Position numbers and translations under genes: made by a program
Shown: positions 27,001 to 31,841 of the stretch, one piece after another
Layout of the letters: every line of letters starts with the position of its first letter
Position numbering within the stretch: the first letter of the stretch is position 1
Assembly (NCBI GenBank): GCA_947166705.1
Contig: CAMVFE010000020.1
Coordinates: 1 to 39,922, forward strand
Source of the DNA: an uncultured Clostridia bacterium
GTDB lineage: Bacteria; Bacillota; Clostridia; Christensenellales; Aristaeellaceae
Direction of reading: 5' to 3'
DNA length: 39,922 bases
Notes under the pieces: model-generated
Database searches by the model: none
What the model saw: the letters and a program-made list of their open reading frames with translations, nothing else
Told to the model about the DNA's origin: nothing

Positions 27001-27625
27001 TAACCGGCTGATCAAGGAGATCACCGAGCAGGGGATCTCTACCGCGAACGCGGTCAAGTACGTCGAGAGCGAAAGGCAGAAGATTAAGAAGGCGGAGAAG
27101 GCGGAGAAGGAGGCGAAGGAACAGAAAGAGGCGCAGCCGGCCGCCGGACCGCAGCGCATGACCTACGAACAGATCACCGCCAGCATGACCAAGGAAGCCA
27201 GCGATCAGATCTACACCAACGGCATGATGAACAGCCTGCTGGAGGACGGGAACGTAGCCCAGGCCGTCGCGGTCAAGAACGCGATGCTGGAATCCGGAAA
27301 GAAGCAGAGCGCGATCAACAGCTCTCTTACCAGCTACTGGAAGCCCATCCTGCAGGCGGCCTACGACGCCGGGGACATGCAGACGGTCCGGCAGATCACC
27401 GAGATGCTGATGGAGATGGGCATGAACCGGAGCACCATCCAGGGATGGACGGGCACCAAGTCGTCCGGCTCCAGCGGATTCGGGAGCAGATCCTTCGGGA
27501 GCGGCTCTTTCGGCTCCGGCTCCTTTGGATCCGGTGCATTTGGCAAAAATACCTTTGGCAGCGGCTCCTTCGGGACGACTGCGGGCAAGAAAAAGACGAA
27601 CAGCAAAAAGAGATCCTCCTTCTGA
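15017..27625 (+). CDS. Giant 4202-residue multidomain polyvalent (probable ejected effector) protein
   Basis: ATG 15017 follows GGAGGG at 15004-15009; no stop occurs for 12.6 kb. Seen in order: FG-motif head (residues 10-40); helical region with a hydrophobic stretch near 826-842; charged coiled coils about 1075-1895 containing tandem repeats; Pro/Glu/Thr linker 1894-2070; zincin-like peptidase with HELYH at 2187-2191 and EEVVAD at 2245-2250; two ADP-ribosyltransferase-like cassettes with YHGT at 2519 and 2706; a second coiled coil about 2910-3045; a long helical domain resembling large polyvalent-protein domains (3100-3900) with a hydrophobic segment near 3750; helical repeats; and an FG-repeat, Lys-rich tail (4150-4202). 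Position after ejection and nozzle genes suggests packaging into the capsid and injection. No single-subunit RNA polymerase motifs were recognised. Polyvalent proteins of phages and conjugative elements are known to combine such toxin-like domains. Confidence 0.8.
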   Translation: MANQLNPGGITFSSKGNAGTGGITFGQKKFGSNTFGQGGGASRTPIVRLENLDEERQKIWIGAYDEYKKNNEQGEMDEESWEREAQLFAQDKLFSWENENQYPLLGGLGEAGKQLENHPWKPSILIEDLPDELQRVYLDEYDKRKADGADEMLSQQAAQEAVIHQYTGDPAENAYQQVLQEQLEIAGFTMDEYNSFPDDDKKALRDAYENGVSAVDSVAAYLFNNKALLKFRSGTALKEGLAKRDERQQGYDALIDEYSKEQSAIGVPVEQVLGMKDGALNREYDAENEQIMRDALEKLGVRRQEWSDRYDLEQEYYNQTGVTAEELEGALNYQNRQLEEENAGWTDVQREVDETIRRGAKQYRDTALVRQVMEDRIAQEEAALNAMLDSSMPTADRLKALEGSRFAAANQGYSEFGAFNPLALQGEAMPALTQKDLEKYLKNPDEYVYEFREYIQSMKDQLAVFNGEMTEEQRVAAQQARKDERDQAKQDAVYQNLSDRYRQTGGDPDAAAEEAMRRRNDNAYSVYMEFSNPEFKRAMDSIGVTQEQFARMRDEEQEMLRKVYREGPGALRNFQMMYFRDGEDILAQRGERDDTAEGVMREGIYEYNKENSPAELYNKAKQRELELEKQLRSMHPMLPGYDKEKAQQLQAEYEEAKKETAEAYKHTLGYNVQHLPEAVGNLALGMGENIAAGVLGNVESTLSFMRTVSEVLHLEDAAEWATYGIDKLLYGEERANQKRDTRQALFKAFGTPTQWTTDNSFVDFTRGLIGNLQSDATQRGNEKAIPQLTDLIRNFNPQIDQQTAEAAAKTVVEKMAYSGSENFGHMVPSMLMMWASAGLGAWTGPAEIGTDSMIKHFGKSALEAMKTPGFLQIFMDETGRYYQEQLADLGDKMTDADRWAALVVGWFNAVVEYRETALGVQFQSIASGRVPLNLRTFVGTMVGETSEELRQLAYHDIGENFADMISGRAVRHELDNKDYEDLFYWAKYLDTAKDTMLSTAGMTAIQGGVNRFTSAVQAVQNGTATQEQQDDVVRLGVMADEANLLGQDVQNNPGEDQQHAAFAEGLGQTQGQQQGQRQTAAPSPTQAQVEQAQNEQELREIYLGALQKTGVDPLTIQMMREAPTPEAVQQIMSTMRAQQDQRDTEQFETRLRELQDNPEQINQLTQEHQQQEEQKQRERQTQDEALRQAREEADQRARQRAEQKEDEIQEARARELTQADEELARQMEADREEARAAEAEEAGEQQAVEGAAARQREDEARAAEQERIRNGYGDLIAEYKAGRITLDTLRQRYEELVNNKTQEQETENEARAAEAEEAAEQEDVEAEATRQRTENEARAAEAEETAELEEVEAEATRQRTEEEARAAEREEAAEQPAEMTLEHKRARAEELRKRIREFDARWKGKLEQNNQLAEKWQEAADAMDAALENDQTDPRTMKQLEKRLKKAEADVNRFKKRYSAFYDRIDEMNGYWNELQQLENEIDEEETRQEALKRMREAEAEEAADQQTVETEANRQRTEDEARAAETEEAADQQEVEAAARQARDEANARRGEIKKQFKAKAREYSRLEAELDRAQKSLKLAKDNARGGNVVNQLQKKADDAQAAIDRFTRNNPDFAREQNELDDLEEIAETLENPSEDAAVRQEALRRLREKEDGIQSQLRDEQAAEAEEAEARTLAEEQRANREQYAQDEEAKKEDLRRANEQGERENARQAEREEAREQLDVEGFARMRRRMEEAKKKAQEYEEKWGPQIKEHNRLYDRLSDAAAELKHAIDKDVNDTKTIDRLEKEYKKRGNEYKRFIDKNREFSEARDMANETWKEIDGIEKELEGYQSRLNELERLRDERRAARQAERDEAGEQQSVEDEAARRRREEEASAAEREEADERAWALSGLEETPVNRPSEGPEGETRPETQETEPRAEETPAVVTPQEPETEPRAEEEPTAITPENKGTETPEEEQNPKAPENPATATPENPQAETPETEPAKEIPTEATPENPATETPEAEPTKETPTEATQENPATETPEAEPTKETPTEATPENQATETPEAETQKTEPRAEETPTEATPEETDEQRRQNAKQIAQNYGFHFLDNNQSSTPRAGVNMRSWSGSARTGTAQIQYKNSGRTAMIDLADLKSIDEWGKRRGVAIVVDHSLQNGRVNGEYRQGEGLTVHIAQDAENPLRTVFGHELYHAIAATNARAAARMQQAWLDYAQRAGLDMTHEVEKLKTQYREHGFAVPSDSVLREEVVADSLYDVIGDQRTIQVLAAQDRGLVQQIRNFVSKVMQDIRAITSKYADRNAGARMLRDTEGAMQAMRDMIDQALKESEPVVKSKQAVKALGENGVMTKRYQDRMEKASNRQEANRATRQLAQDLLRRMGVEASEENVRNLLGAALDFNANGKTMSWALQRAGFERVQMDAEMNRAFGMLAKYMDSIIGQDTKGYMDLMKGETETQEQQKPQKPREPAVRKLKRGDDVKLSLKTTAAQDAAYMEAVEKGDMETAQEMVDEAAKDAGYNVRAYHGTPVSFTTFDKKTQGNNYWQSEGFFFFTNKKKTAESYAGAQGYVMQCFIKLDSPYTVNAPNAIHPVQFYDAHTEDILSEVRAGEYDGFVITNGGEYKNNTVYGVLEPNQIKSADPVVYDDQGRVIPLSERFDPSKEDIRWSLKDTATVEQDAAYMEAVERGDMDTAQEMVDRAAKAAGYDPSVKLYHGTNRNGFTVFNTDAIFTTTNQIVASGYANKSLNGGTEFRAVEDNGNSDIIIKNAENVLNRKFTYEGDGRYREENHKDTISEKDLKAWIGEASRNGVYEGYGRLGSDPLIIDAKGASWKNIQVGRRTLSTDQIVNAAKKSGYTSVVIKNVMDPANVDQIGDDYIFFESNQFKTSEPVTHDGQGRVIPLSERFDPSKEDIRWSAKESITPEEAEKLQKELADKTKAVDDLTERLTKQAEEIKRLRKQGQQVRDQQTENLRNLTQQLNLAIAGQLEAEHRLEVAGLEISSDRNVIQNLRAQKNEYQRKYEEQKAENRREFSAWKHDYRESRQQAERREKNLKNINKAAVDLNRMIEHPSKKKGYVPQEMMEAARVMADAVNAGRGMQDAMESFARAMSLAKYDEGQWQGFSVATQAYVQEALNVMEEARQKNGGEAELTRNLKPEDIDIIAAAVQGVVHDIRTAGQLIGQERARDAQEEAAEAIRDANKHPRVKKGAKELARLFFMNQTNPKTMFDVLDGGRNTVWGRMGDEMQGAQRKCEFNLMKYEKVFNPLLEGKDNARKYKRFTGKNAVLIETGMALLDENGEPTGRNAEISHAQLCSLYMNRHIAENLEAMRVQQTDEQIMKNGERYQMSVPDAELLKKGKLKEAVQHSHRVIMTLSEIDTLLEEMTDYDKKFCEAWREAAKIWRADLNEASNKLVGFDIARVDDYFTITRDQNYVNGNFESVVVDNRIANMGITHERVKSTKPVVLMPIVDMIKKQNADVSVYSGWAVAMRDFQTLYFSNAAGYDTSFREAIIRNFGSQMAQYFEDLARDINGDGKVRNTVIDALRSNIAKGLLAGNMAVTVKQAASIANAIGVLDPDCVMKALPYYATLKKINAEKLSEYTAAFYMRQTGTMASLEANANRESMAAKGVYAALDTIRAMDEATTRVLIKACEFQVQKNNPEMEVGSDAYWKEVAKKYDPVIEETQPSSGVMQKNPLQRNKSTAVQAMIMFRTQLWKNLNRVIKVTNDVGMAREMLKENPNSEEAKQNLKAKQRTMALTISGQVASAVMIAVLNMLGKMLLHKTDDYKDEKGDITMEAAGGRLAKDTISSMAGMVLGGSELFDFINGVTEGKAPYDIEAVGVSTINDLQQNLFGVINAGDTLADSSLSAGEKVEKLRPRVWKLAGTIGELFGAPVNNIRNLLDGLIANGKDLAAGKPLSFESAGWDFLGAARGRNTSNADVAGYIARAMASGDTAEAERLYNGQLAQGKTSESINTAIANWQKANIPQIRQAAEAIEISGDIDLYNRLIKEITEQGISTANAVKYVESERQKIKKAEKAEKEAKEQKEAQPAAGPQRMTYEQITASMTKEASDQIYTNGMMNSLLEDGNVAQAVAVKNAMLESGKKQSAINSSLTSYWKPILQAAYDAGDMQTVRQITEMLMEMGMNRSTIQGWTGTKSSGSSGFGSRSFGSGSFGSGSFGSGAFGKNTFGSGSFGTTAGKKKTNSKKRSSF
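18932..19174 (+). repeat. 81-bp tandem repeat in the coiled-coil region
   Basis: Three copies of a 27-codon unit begin at 18932, 19013 and 19094, each opening TE(N/E)EARAAE and continuing with EE(A/T)AE; the third diverges after about 45 bases. Related single copies of the EARAAEAEEA phrase recur near 18715, 19575 and 20640, so the unit has spread within the gene. Confidence 0.85.
20941..21138 (+). repeat. 66-bp repeats encoding a Pro/Glu/Thr linker
   Basis: Three consecutive 22-codon units start at 20941, 21007 and 21073, reading roughly PATETPEAEPTKETPTEAT; a partial fourth follows at 21139. Low complexity and Pro-rich, so probably an extended flexible linker between the coiled coils and the peptidase domain. 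Confidence 0.85.
21226..22000 (+). other. Zincin-like metallopeptidase domain of the giant protein
   Basis: HELYH (codons at 21575-21589) is an HExxH zinc site: His2187 and His2191 bind zinc and Glu2188 is catalytic. EEVVAD about 58 residues later offers a third Glu ligand. Polyvalent phage proteins often carry such a metallopeptidase. It could cut host targets or release effector domains from the giant chain; the substrate is unknown. Confidence 0.65.
22469..22998 (+). other. ADP-ribosyltransferase-like cassette 1 of the giant protein
   Basis: The cassette is bounded by a 90-bp upstream flank (22469-22558, AAYMEAVEKGDMETAQEM...) and a 68-bp downstream flank (22931-22998, GRVIPLSERFDPSKEDIRW). 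Between them lie YHGT (NAD-binding His2520), SEGFFFFTNKKKTAESYA, and LEPNQIKSADPV, the three signature stretches of the ART-PolyVal type of ADP-ribosyltransferase. The core is strikingly AT-rich compared with the rest of the gene. Confidence 0.7.
22559..22926 (+). other. AT-rich segment with foreign codon use inside the giant gene
   Basis: The bases between the two flanks of cassette 1 are rich in A and T and use codons such as TTA, ATA, AAA and GAA, while neighbouring sequence strongly prefers G/C-ending codons. The boundaries coincide with the duplicated flanks. This indicates a recent replacement of the cassette core from an AT-richer source. Confidence 0.75.
23024..23739 (+). other. ADP-ribosyltransferase-like cassette 2 of the giant protein
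   Basis: The same flanks recur: 23024-23113 matches 22469-22558 and 23672-23739 matches 22931-22998 with few changes. The core starts LYHGTNRNGFTVF (His2707), has TTTNQIVASGYA, and ends FFESNQFKTSEPV, equivalent to the EPNQIK stretch of cassette 1. It is about 60 residues longer and has normal GC-rich codon use, so the two cores are only distantly related. Confidence 0.65.
24600..26760 (+). other. C-terminal helical domain resembling large polyvalent-protein domains
   Basis: Residues about 3195-3915 are helical with phrases LLAGNMAVTVKQAASIANAI (near 3541) and NPLQRNKSTAVQAMIMFRTQ (near 3690), which resemble a conserved C-terminal domain seen in large polyvalent phage proteins. A hydrophobic stretch SGQVASAVMIAVLNMLGKML lies near 3751-3770. 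Suggested role: virion packaging or membrane passage; recognition is by pattern only. Confidence 0.45.
27475..27622 (+). repeat. FG-repeat tail at the C terminus of the giant protein
   Basis: Eight phenylalanine-glycine pairs spaced five residues apart (SFGSGSFGSGSFGSG...), followed by a basic end KKKTNSKKRSSF. A matching FG-containing segment (ITFGQKKFGSNTFGQGGG) is found at residues 24-41 at the other end of the protein. Confidence 0.8.
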
Positions 27626-27632
27626 GGAGGGA

Positions 27633-27665
27633 CGCGCCGGGGAGAAAAGCCCCGGCGCGCTTTGT
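27633..27665 (+). terminator. Terminator after the giant gene
   Basis: CGCGCCGGGG (27633-27642), AGAAAAG loop, CCCCGGCGCG (27650-27659), then CTTTGTT. A 10-bp perfect stem with the same core and loop as the terminator at 4148-4174. Confidence 0.8.
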
Positions 27666-27691
27666 TATAATCGGGAACAGGAGGTGACAGC

Positions 27692-28360
27692 ATGAGCGTA
27701 TTGATTACGACCACCGTCGGGCTGGACGCGGACGTCGCCGAGCCGCAGAAAACGATCCACCTGGTGGCGGGGGACAGCGGCACGCGGGCGCTGCGGCTGA
27801 TCCCGGTGAGCGGCGGGCAGCTGCTGAATATGGAGGATTACGCAGCGGCGAAGATGCGGCTGCACTGCGCCGGGCATGAGGACCTGCTGATCGACTGCAC
27901 GATGGGCGACCATTACGCCGACTTTGTACCGACCCCCGCGGTCGTCGTACAGGCGGACGAGTGGGACGCCCAGCTGGTGCTTTTGGATACGGAGGGCCAG
28001 ACCGTGAGCGCAGCGCCCTTTACCGTGATCGTCCACGGGACGGTCTACCAGGGGGACGCGGTGGAGCACACGGACAGCAGCGTGGCCTCCGTGGCCTACG
28101 ACGAGCAGGGGCGGATCGTGCTGGTGACCAGGGCGGGCGAGATCCTGAAAACGGACAGCTACTGGCACCATACCCACGACGCCGTGAGCGAGACGGAGGC
28201 AGGCATGATGACGCCCGCGCAGGCCGCGGCCATCGAGGAGCTGTCCGGCCATCTGGACCAGGACGTGAAGGCCGCGTCTTCGCCCACGTTTGCGGGGCTG
28301 ACCGTGGGCACGCTGGTGATCAACGCGGACGGGACGATTGAGGGAGCGAGGTTTACCTGA
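27692..28360 (+). CDS. Tail fibre / baseplate-upper-type protein
   Basis: A 222-residue product starting at ATG 27692 behind a strong AGGAGGTGA site. The N-terminal 130 residues are beta-rich (QKTIHLVAGDSGTRALRLIP, DAQLVLLDTEG, SAAPFTVIVHGTVYQGD), like the immunoglobulin-like heads of BppU-type baseplate proteins. The C-terminal part has HHTHDAVSETEAGMMTPAQA and SSPTFAGLTVGTLVINADG, the collar and triple-beta phrases that recur in trimeric tail fibres. It starts the receptor-binding block. Likely role: attaches the distal fibre to the tail. The stop overlaps the next start (TGATGG). Confidence 0.65.
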   Translation: MSVLITTTVGLDADVAEPQKTIHLVAGDSGTRALRLIPVSGGQLLNMEDYAAAKMRLHCAGHEDLLIDCTMGDHYADFVPTPAVVVQADEWDAQLVLLDTEGQTVSAAPFTVIVHGTVYQGDAVEHTDSSVASVAYDEQGRIVLVTRAGEILKTDSYWHHTHDAVSETEAGMMTPAQAAAIEELSGHLDQDVKAASSPTFAGLTVGTLVINADGTIEGARFT

Positions 28361-29787
28361 TGGCCACCACGGACGTAAACAGCACCGGCGTCTGGTATCA
28401 CCTGAGCCGGGCGGACAGGGACAGCGCGGCGCGCTGGGCGCAGGGCGCGGCGAGGAAGGGCGTCTATGACGCCAAGCGCTCCCTGTCCATCATCGCGTTC
28501 AGCGCCGAGGAGATCGCGGAGGCCATCGGGGACAGCCCCCTGCCGCAGGCCCAGCTGATCCTGCGCAGGGACGCGGCCTACGGGGAGGCGGAGGTCACCG
28601 TCTCCGTAGCGCCGCTGCGTATCTCCGAGATGCCGACGGGCTACATGACGTACAGCCAGTGCATGGAGCTGGCCCGGCGGGAGATCCACCGCTGCATATC
28701 CACCAGCGGCACGACGGCCCTGCTGGACCTGCCCGGCTCCATGCTCCGGGCGCTGAAAAACGGGGAAGTCAACGCTTTTATGATCTATCAGGAGGAGGAC
28801 GGCGCGTCCTCCTACGCGCGTTTTTCAACCAGCGCGGCCCTGCGCATCTACGCGGATACGGACTGGCACACCCCCGTCTGGACGCGCGCCGTCTCCGCGG
28901 GGGACGTCATCAGCAGCAAAATCTTTTCCCACGTCGCGGAGCTCCGGGAAATTGAATACTATATCAACGTGCGCCTGACGCACGACAGCCTGCCGGAAAT
29001 GGATGACATCGGGGACGGGATCGACCTGGGCGCGTACAGCGACTGGCATACCGTTATCGCAAGGCTGCGGGCCGGGGTGGATACCTACAAGGCCGAGGAG
29101 AGCCAGGACCCGGTCGAGTGGATCCCGCTGACCGCGGGAGCGCTCCCCAAGGCGGAGGCGGTGGAGCAGCTGCGCTCCGTCATCCGGGGGGACGACCGGG
29201 AGCGCATCGAGAGCCTGCCGGGCTTCACTGCCACCCAGCGCGCGACGACGTCGGCAAAGGTCTGGAACCTGCAGGCGGGCGTCAAATGGCCGTACGACGA
29301 AGCGCCCCAGGCGGGGCAGACCCAGGGGCAGGTGGAGGTGAGCGGCGAGGGCGGAAGGCCCACCGTCGTCACCATGTACGACAATCACTGCTGCGGCTGG
29401 ATCTTCGAGCGGGACGAGGAAGTAGCCGTCACCGCGGCGACGGTGGAGATCAAGGTAACAGAATCGGAGGCCGAGCATAACCCGCATATCACCCTCTATG
29501 GCGTCAAATTGAGGGAGAACACGGACGGCTACAAACGGTATACCGAGGTATTCGACGATACCGTGATCGGCGAGGCGGACTGCGTGGTGGGCGACGTCAC
29601 CTATATCCTGATCAACGCGGCCGGCAAACAGCTAATGAACAGCAGGACGATCCACGGCATAGGCGTGAGGTACGACAGCGAGCACGTGGTGTTTGCCAAA
29701 ACCGCGGCGCTGCTCATCAACAACGAGGCGGAGGAGACCACGCCGGCGGACGAGCCGGCAGAACAGGGAGAGGAGAATAGCCCATGA
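28360..29787 (+). CDS. Putative tail structural protein
   Basis: A 475-residue product starting at ATG 28360, which overlaps the upstream stop by one base. The first third is mixed, with VNSTGVWYHLSRADRDSAAR and a Tyr/Met-rich helix; from residue 120 on it is beta-rich with several Trp (DWHTPVWTRAV, YSDWHTVIARLR, VKWPYDEAP). The C terminus is acidic (EEETTPADEPAEQ-like). I do not recognise a family. Placement between two fibre genes and coupling to both makes a tail or receptor-binding role likely. One Cys-Cys pair (HCCGW) near residue 344 is unusual for the protein. Confidence 0.5.
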   Translation: MATTDVNSTGVWYHLSRADRDSAARWAQGAARKGVYDAKRSLSIIAFSAEEIAEAIGDSPLPQAQLILRRDAAYGEAEVTVSVAPLRISEMPTGYMTYSQCMELARREIHRCISTSGTTALLDLPGSMLRALKNGEVNAFMIYQEEDGASSYARFSTSAALRIYADTDWHTPVWTRAVSAGDVISSKIFSHVAELREIEYYINVRLTHDSLPEMDDIGDGIDLGAYSDWHTVIARLRAGVDTYKAEESQDPVEWIPLTAGALPKAEAVEQLRSVIRGDDRERIESLPGFTATQRATTSAKVWNLQAGVKWPYDEAPQAGQTQGQVEVSGEGGRPTVVTMYDNHCCGWIFERDEEVAVTAATVEIKVTESEAEHNPHITLYGVKLRENTDGYKRYTEVFDDTVIGEADCVVGDVTYILINAAGKQLMNSRTIHGIGVRYDSEHVVFAKTAALLINNEAEETTPADEPAEQGEENSP

Positions 29788-31820
29788 AAACCTATCTGAT
29801 CAAACCCGGCATCCGGCAGGCCATCGCCAAGGCCGGGGAAACGGACGTGGCCGTGGCCTTTGACGGCCGGGCCTGGAAAACGGAATACCCGGCCGGCCGT
29901 CCGCAGCTGCTGGTGACCGCGCCGGGCGGGCAGAGGACGCCGGTCACCGTCACGGAAGAGGACGGCATGATCGAGGGCCAGGTGCCGGCGGAGCTGCTGA
30001 GCGCGCCAGGCGCCTATGTCTATCAGTTTGTCTGGACGCAGGGCACCACCCAGCAGGAGTCCAACGTGTGCGACGTGATCATCCTGGCCAGCCAGCTGGC
30101 CGATACCTGGGCCAACCGCCGGCACACGCCGGAGTGGGCAGAGCGGATCTTCCAGGCGGCCGAGGTGATCGAGGGCGCCATGGACGGCACGCTGGAGGCC
30201 AGGCACACGGCGCTCAGCGCGGCGGAAAGCGCGGCGGAAAGCAGGGACGCGGCGGCGGCAAGCGCGGAAAGAGCTGCGGAGGACGCGGAAAGCGCGGCGG
30301 ACAGCAGGGACGCGGCGGCGGCGATCGCGGCCAGCATCCCGGAGGATTACACGGCCCTGTCAAACCAGGTCAAATCCAGACGGTACAACGCTATTTTCTA
30401 CGCGGCGGATGGCGCGGACATCGTTTACAGCGGGCTGGATGTTTCGACGCCGAGCTATCATGCCGGCACGAAAAACCTGATCATCAGAATGGACGGGACG
30501 ACCTATACCGTCACGCCGCAGATGATCATCGACGCGGCGACGGCGGCCGAGGTGCCCGTCGATGGAAACGGCGTTATCACGAGAAGCTCGTTCGCCATTT
30601 ATCTGGACGAAACGGACGGGACGGTCCATTGCACAACGAACGCGGGCACCGGCCCGACGGCGATTGCGGCCCTGTCCAAGCACCCGGTAATCTTCGCGGC
30701 GCATTACGCCTCCTTCCGTTCCGGTCTGGCCGTCGAATATATGACGGCGCGCCGCGCGGAGAAGATCCCGGGCCTGCTGAATGACGTCCAGGCGCTCCAA
30801 ACAGATGACCAGGCACTCCAGACGGATGTCCAGGCGCTCAAAACAGTCACGCCCACCGTGCCCGCGTACTTTGAGGAGAAACTGGCCGAGAAAATCCCGC
30901 TGATCATCGCCAACATGAACGAGGCCGGCGCGAACGGCACCACGTTTGTATTCATCACAGACCTGCACTGGGAGACGAACTACAAGAATTCCCCGGCGCT
31001 GGTCAGGCGCGTCCTGTCCAAAACGAACGTGAAAAACGTGTTCTGCGGCGGGGACCTGTTCAACCAGGGCGAAAAGGGCGCGATGGCGGAGGTGCTCCTG
31101 GACTGCGTCAACCATTTCCGCTTTGTGCAGACCAACGGCTTTTTCCCGGTCGCCAGGGGCAACCACGACGACAACAGCAACTGGTCGAGCAGCGCGGATG
31201 TTACGGCCCACGCATACGACGCCAACACGCTCTACAGCCTGCTGCTGTCCCCGGTCGCGGACCGCGTCACGCGCATCGGCAGCAACTGGACGTTTTATTT
31301 TGATCAGGCAGAAATCAAGACGCGGTATATCTTCGTGGATACCAAGCGCAACGGCATGATCATAGACAAGGACCAGATCCTCAGCTGCCTGAACAGCGTC
31401 GCGTCCGGCTGGCACGTGGTGATCGTGATGCACTTCACCCTGAACAGCGCGACCGCCCTGTTTGCCGGGTGCGACCTGATCGCGCATATCGTCAGCGCGT
31501 ACAACAACCGGGAAAGCGGCAGCTATTCCGGCAGCCAGCAGACGGCGACGTATGATTTCACGGCCGCGGCAGGAACGGTGGATCTGATCATCGGCGGCCA
31601 TAAGCACGCAGATCTCGCGATGGGCGCAAACGATCCGAACAACCCGTCCGGGGTCCCGATCATCGCGACGGACACGGACAGCTACAGGGATCATGCCGGG
31701 ACAGAGGGGACGGTCAACTCCCAGTGCTTCGACGTCGTCACCGTCAACTATTCGGCGAAAACCGTCAAGTGCGTGAGAATCGGCAGAGGCTCCGACCGGG
31801 AATTCAGCTACGGATCGTAA
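29784..31820 (+). CDS. Tail fibre with calcineurin-like metallophosphoesterase domain
   Basis: A 678-residue product starting at ATG 29784 (ATGA overlap with the previous stop). Residues 1-130 form a BppU-like beta head (TEEDGMIEGQVPAELLSAPG, YVYQFVWTQG). An Ala/Glu/Ser-rich coiled coil with repeated AAESRDAAAA follows at 135-190, then a beta region and a second short coiled coil (VQALQTDDQALQTDVQAL). The C-terminal enzyme domain shows the full metallophosphoesterase set: DLH (Asp393, His395), GGD (Asp424), GNHD (Asn460, His461), MH (His550) and GHKH (His606, His608). All metal ligands are present. It probably hydrolyses a phosphoester in a cell-surface polymer such as teichoic acid or lipid during adsorption; the substrate is unknown. 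Confidence 0.85.
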   Translation: MKTYLIKPGIRQAIAKAGETDVAVAFDGRAWKTEYPAGRPQLLVTAPGGQRTPVTVTEEDGMIEGQVPAELLSAPGAYVYQFVWTQGTTQQESNVCDVIILASQLADTWANRRHTPEWAERIFQAAEVIEGAMDGTLEARHTALSAAESAAESRDAAAASAERAAEDAESAADSRDAAAAIAASIPEDYTALSNQVKSRRYNAIFYAADGADIVYSGLDVSTPSYHAGTKNLIIRMDGTTYTVTPQMIIDAATAAEVPVDGNGVITRSSFAIYLDETDGTVHCTTNAGTGPTAIAALSKHPVIFAAHYASFRSGLAVEYMTARRAEKIPGLLNDVQALQTDDQALQTDVQALKTVTPTVPAYFEEKLAEKIPLIIANMNEAGANGTTFVFITDLHWETNYKNSPALVRRVLSKTNVKNVFCGGDLFNQGEKGAMAEVLLDCVNHFRFVQTNGFFPVARGNHDDNSNWSSSADVTAHAYDANTLYSLLLSPVADRVTRIGSNWTFYFDQAEIKTRYIFVDTKRNGMIIDKDQILSCLNSVASGWHVVIVMHFTLNSATALFAGCDLIAHIVSAYNNRESGSYSGSQQTATYDFTAAAGTVDLIIGGHKHADLAMGANDPNNPSGVPIIATDTDSYRDHAGTEGTVNSQCFDVVTVNYSAKTVKCVRIGRGSDREFSYGS

Positions 31821-31841
31821 ACCGGGAAAGGTGTTGACGCG

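Noticed and set aside
15017-27625. Giant protein as an N4-type virion RNA polymerase
   Set aside because: The N4-gp56-like coat protein invites this idea, but I could not find the single-subunit polymerase motifs; the recognisable domains are peptidase and ART-like.
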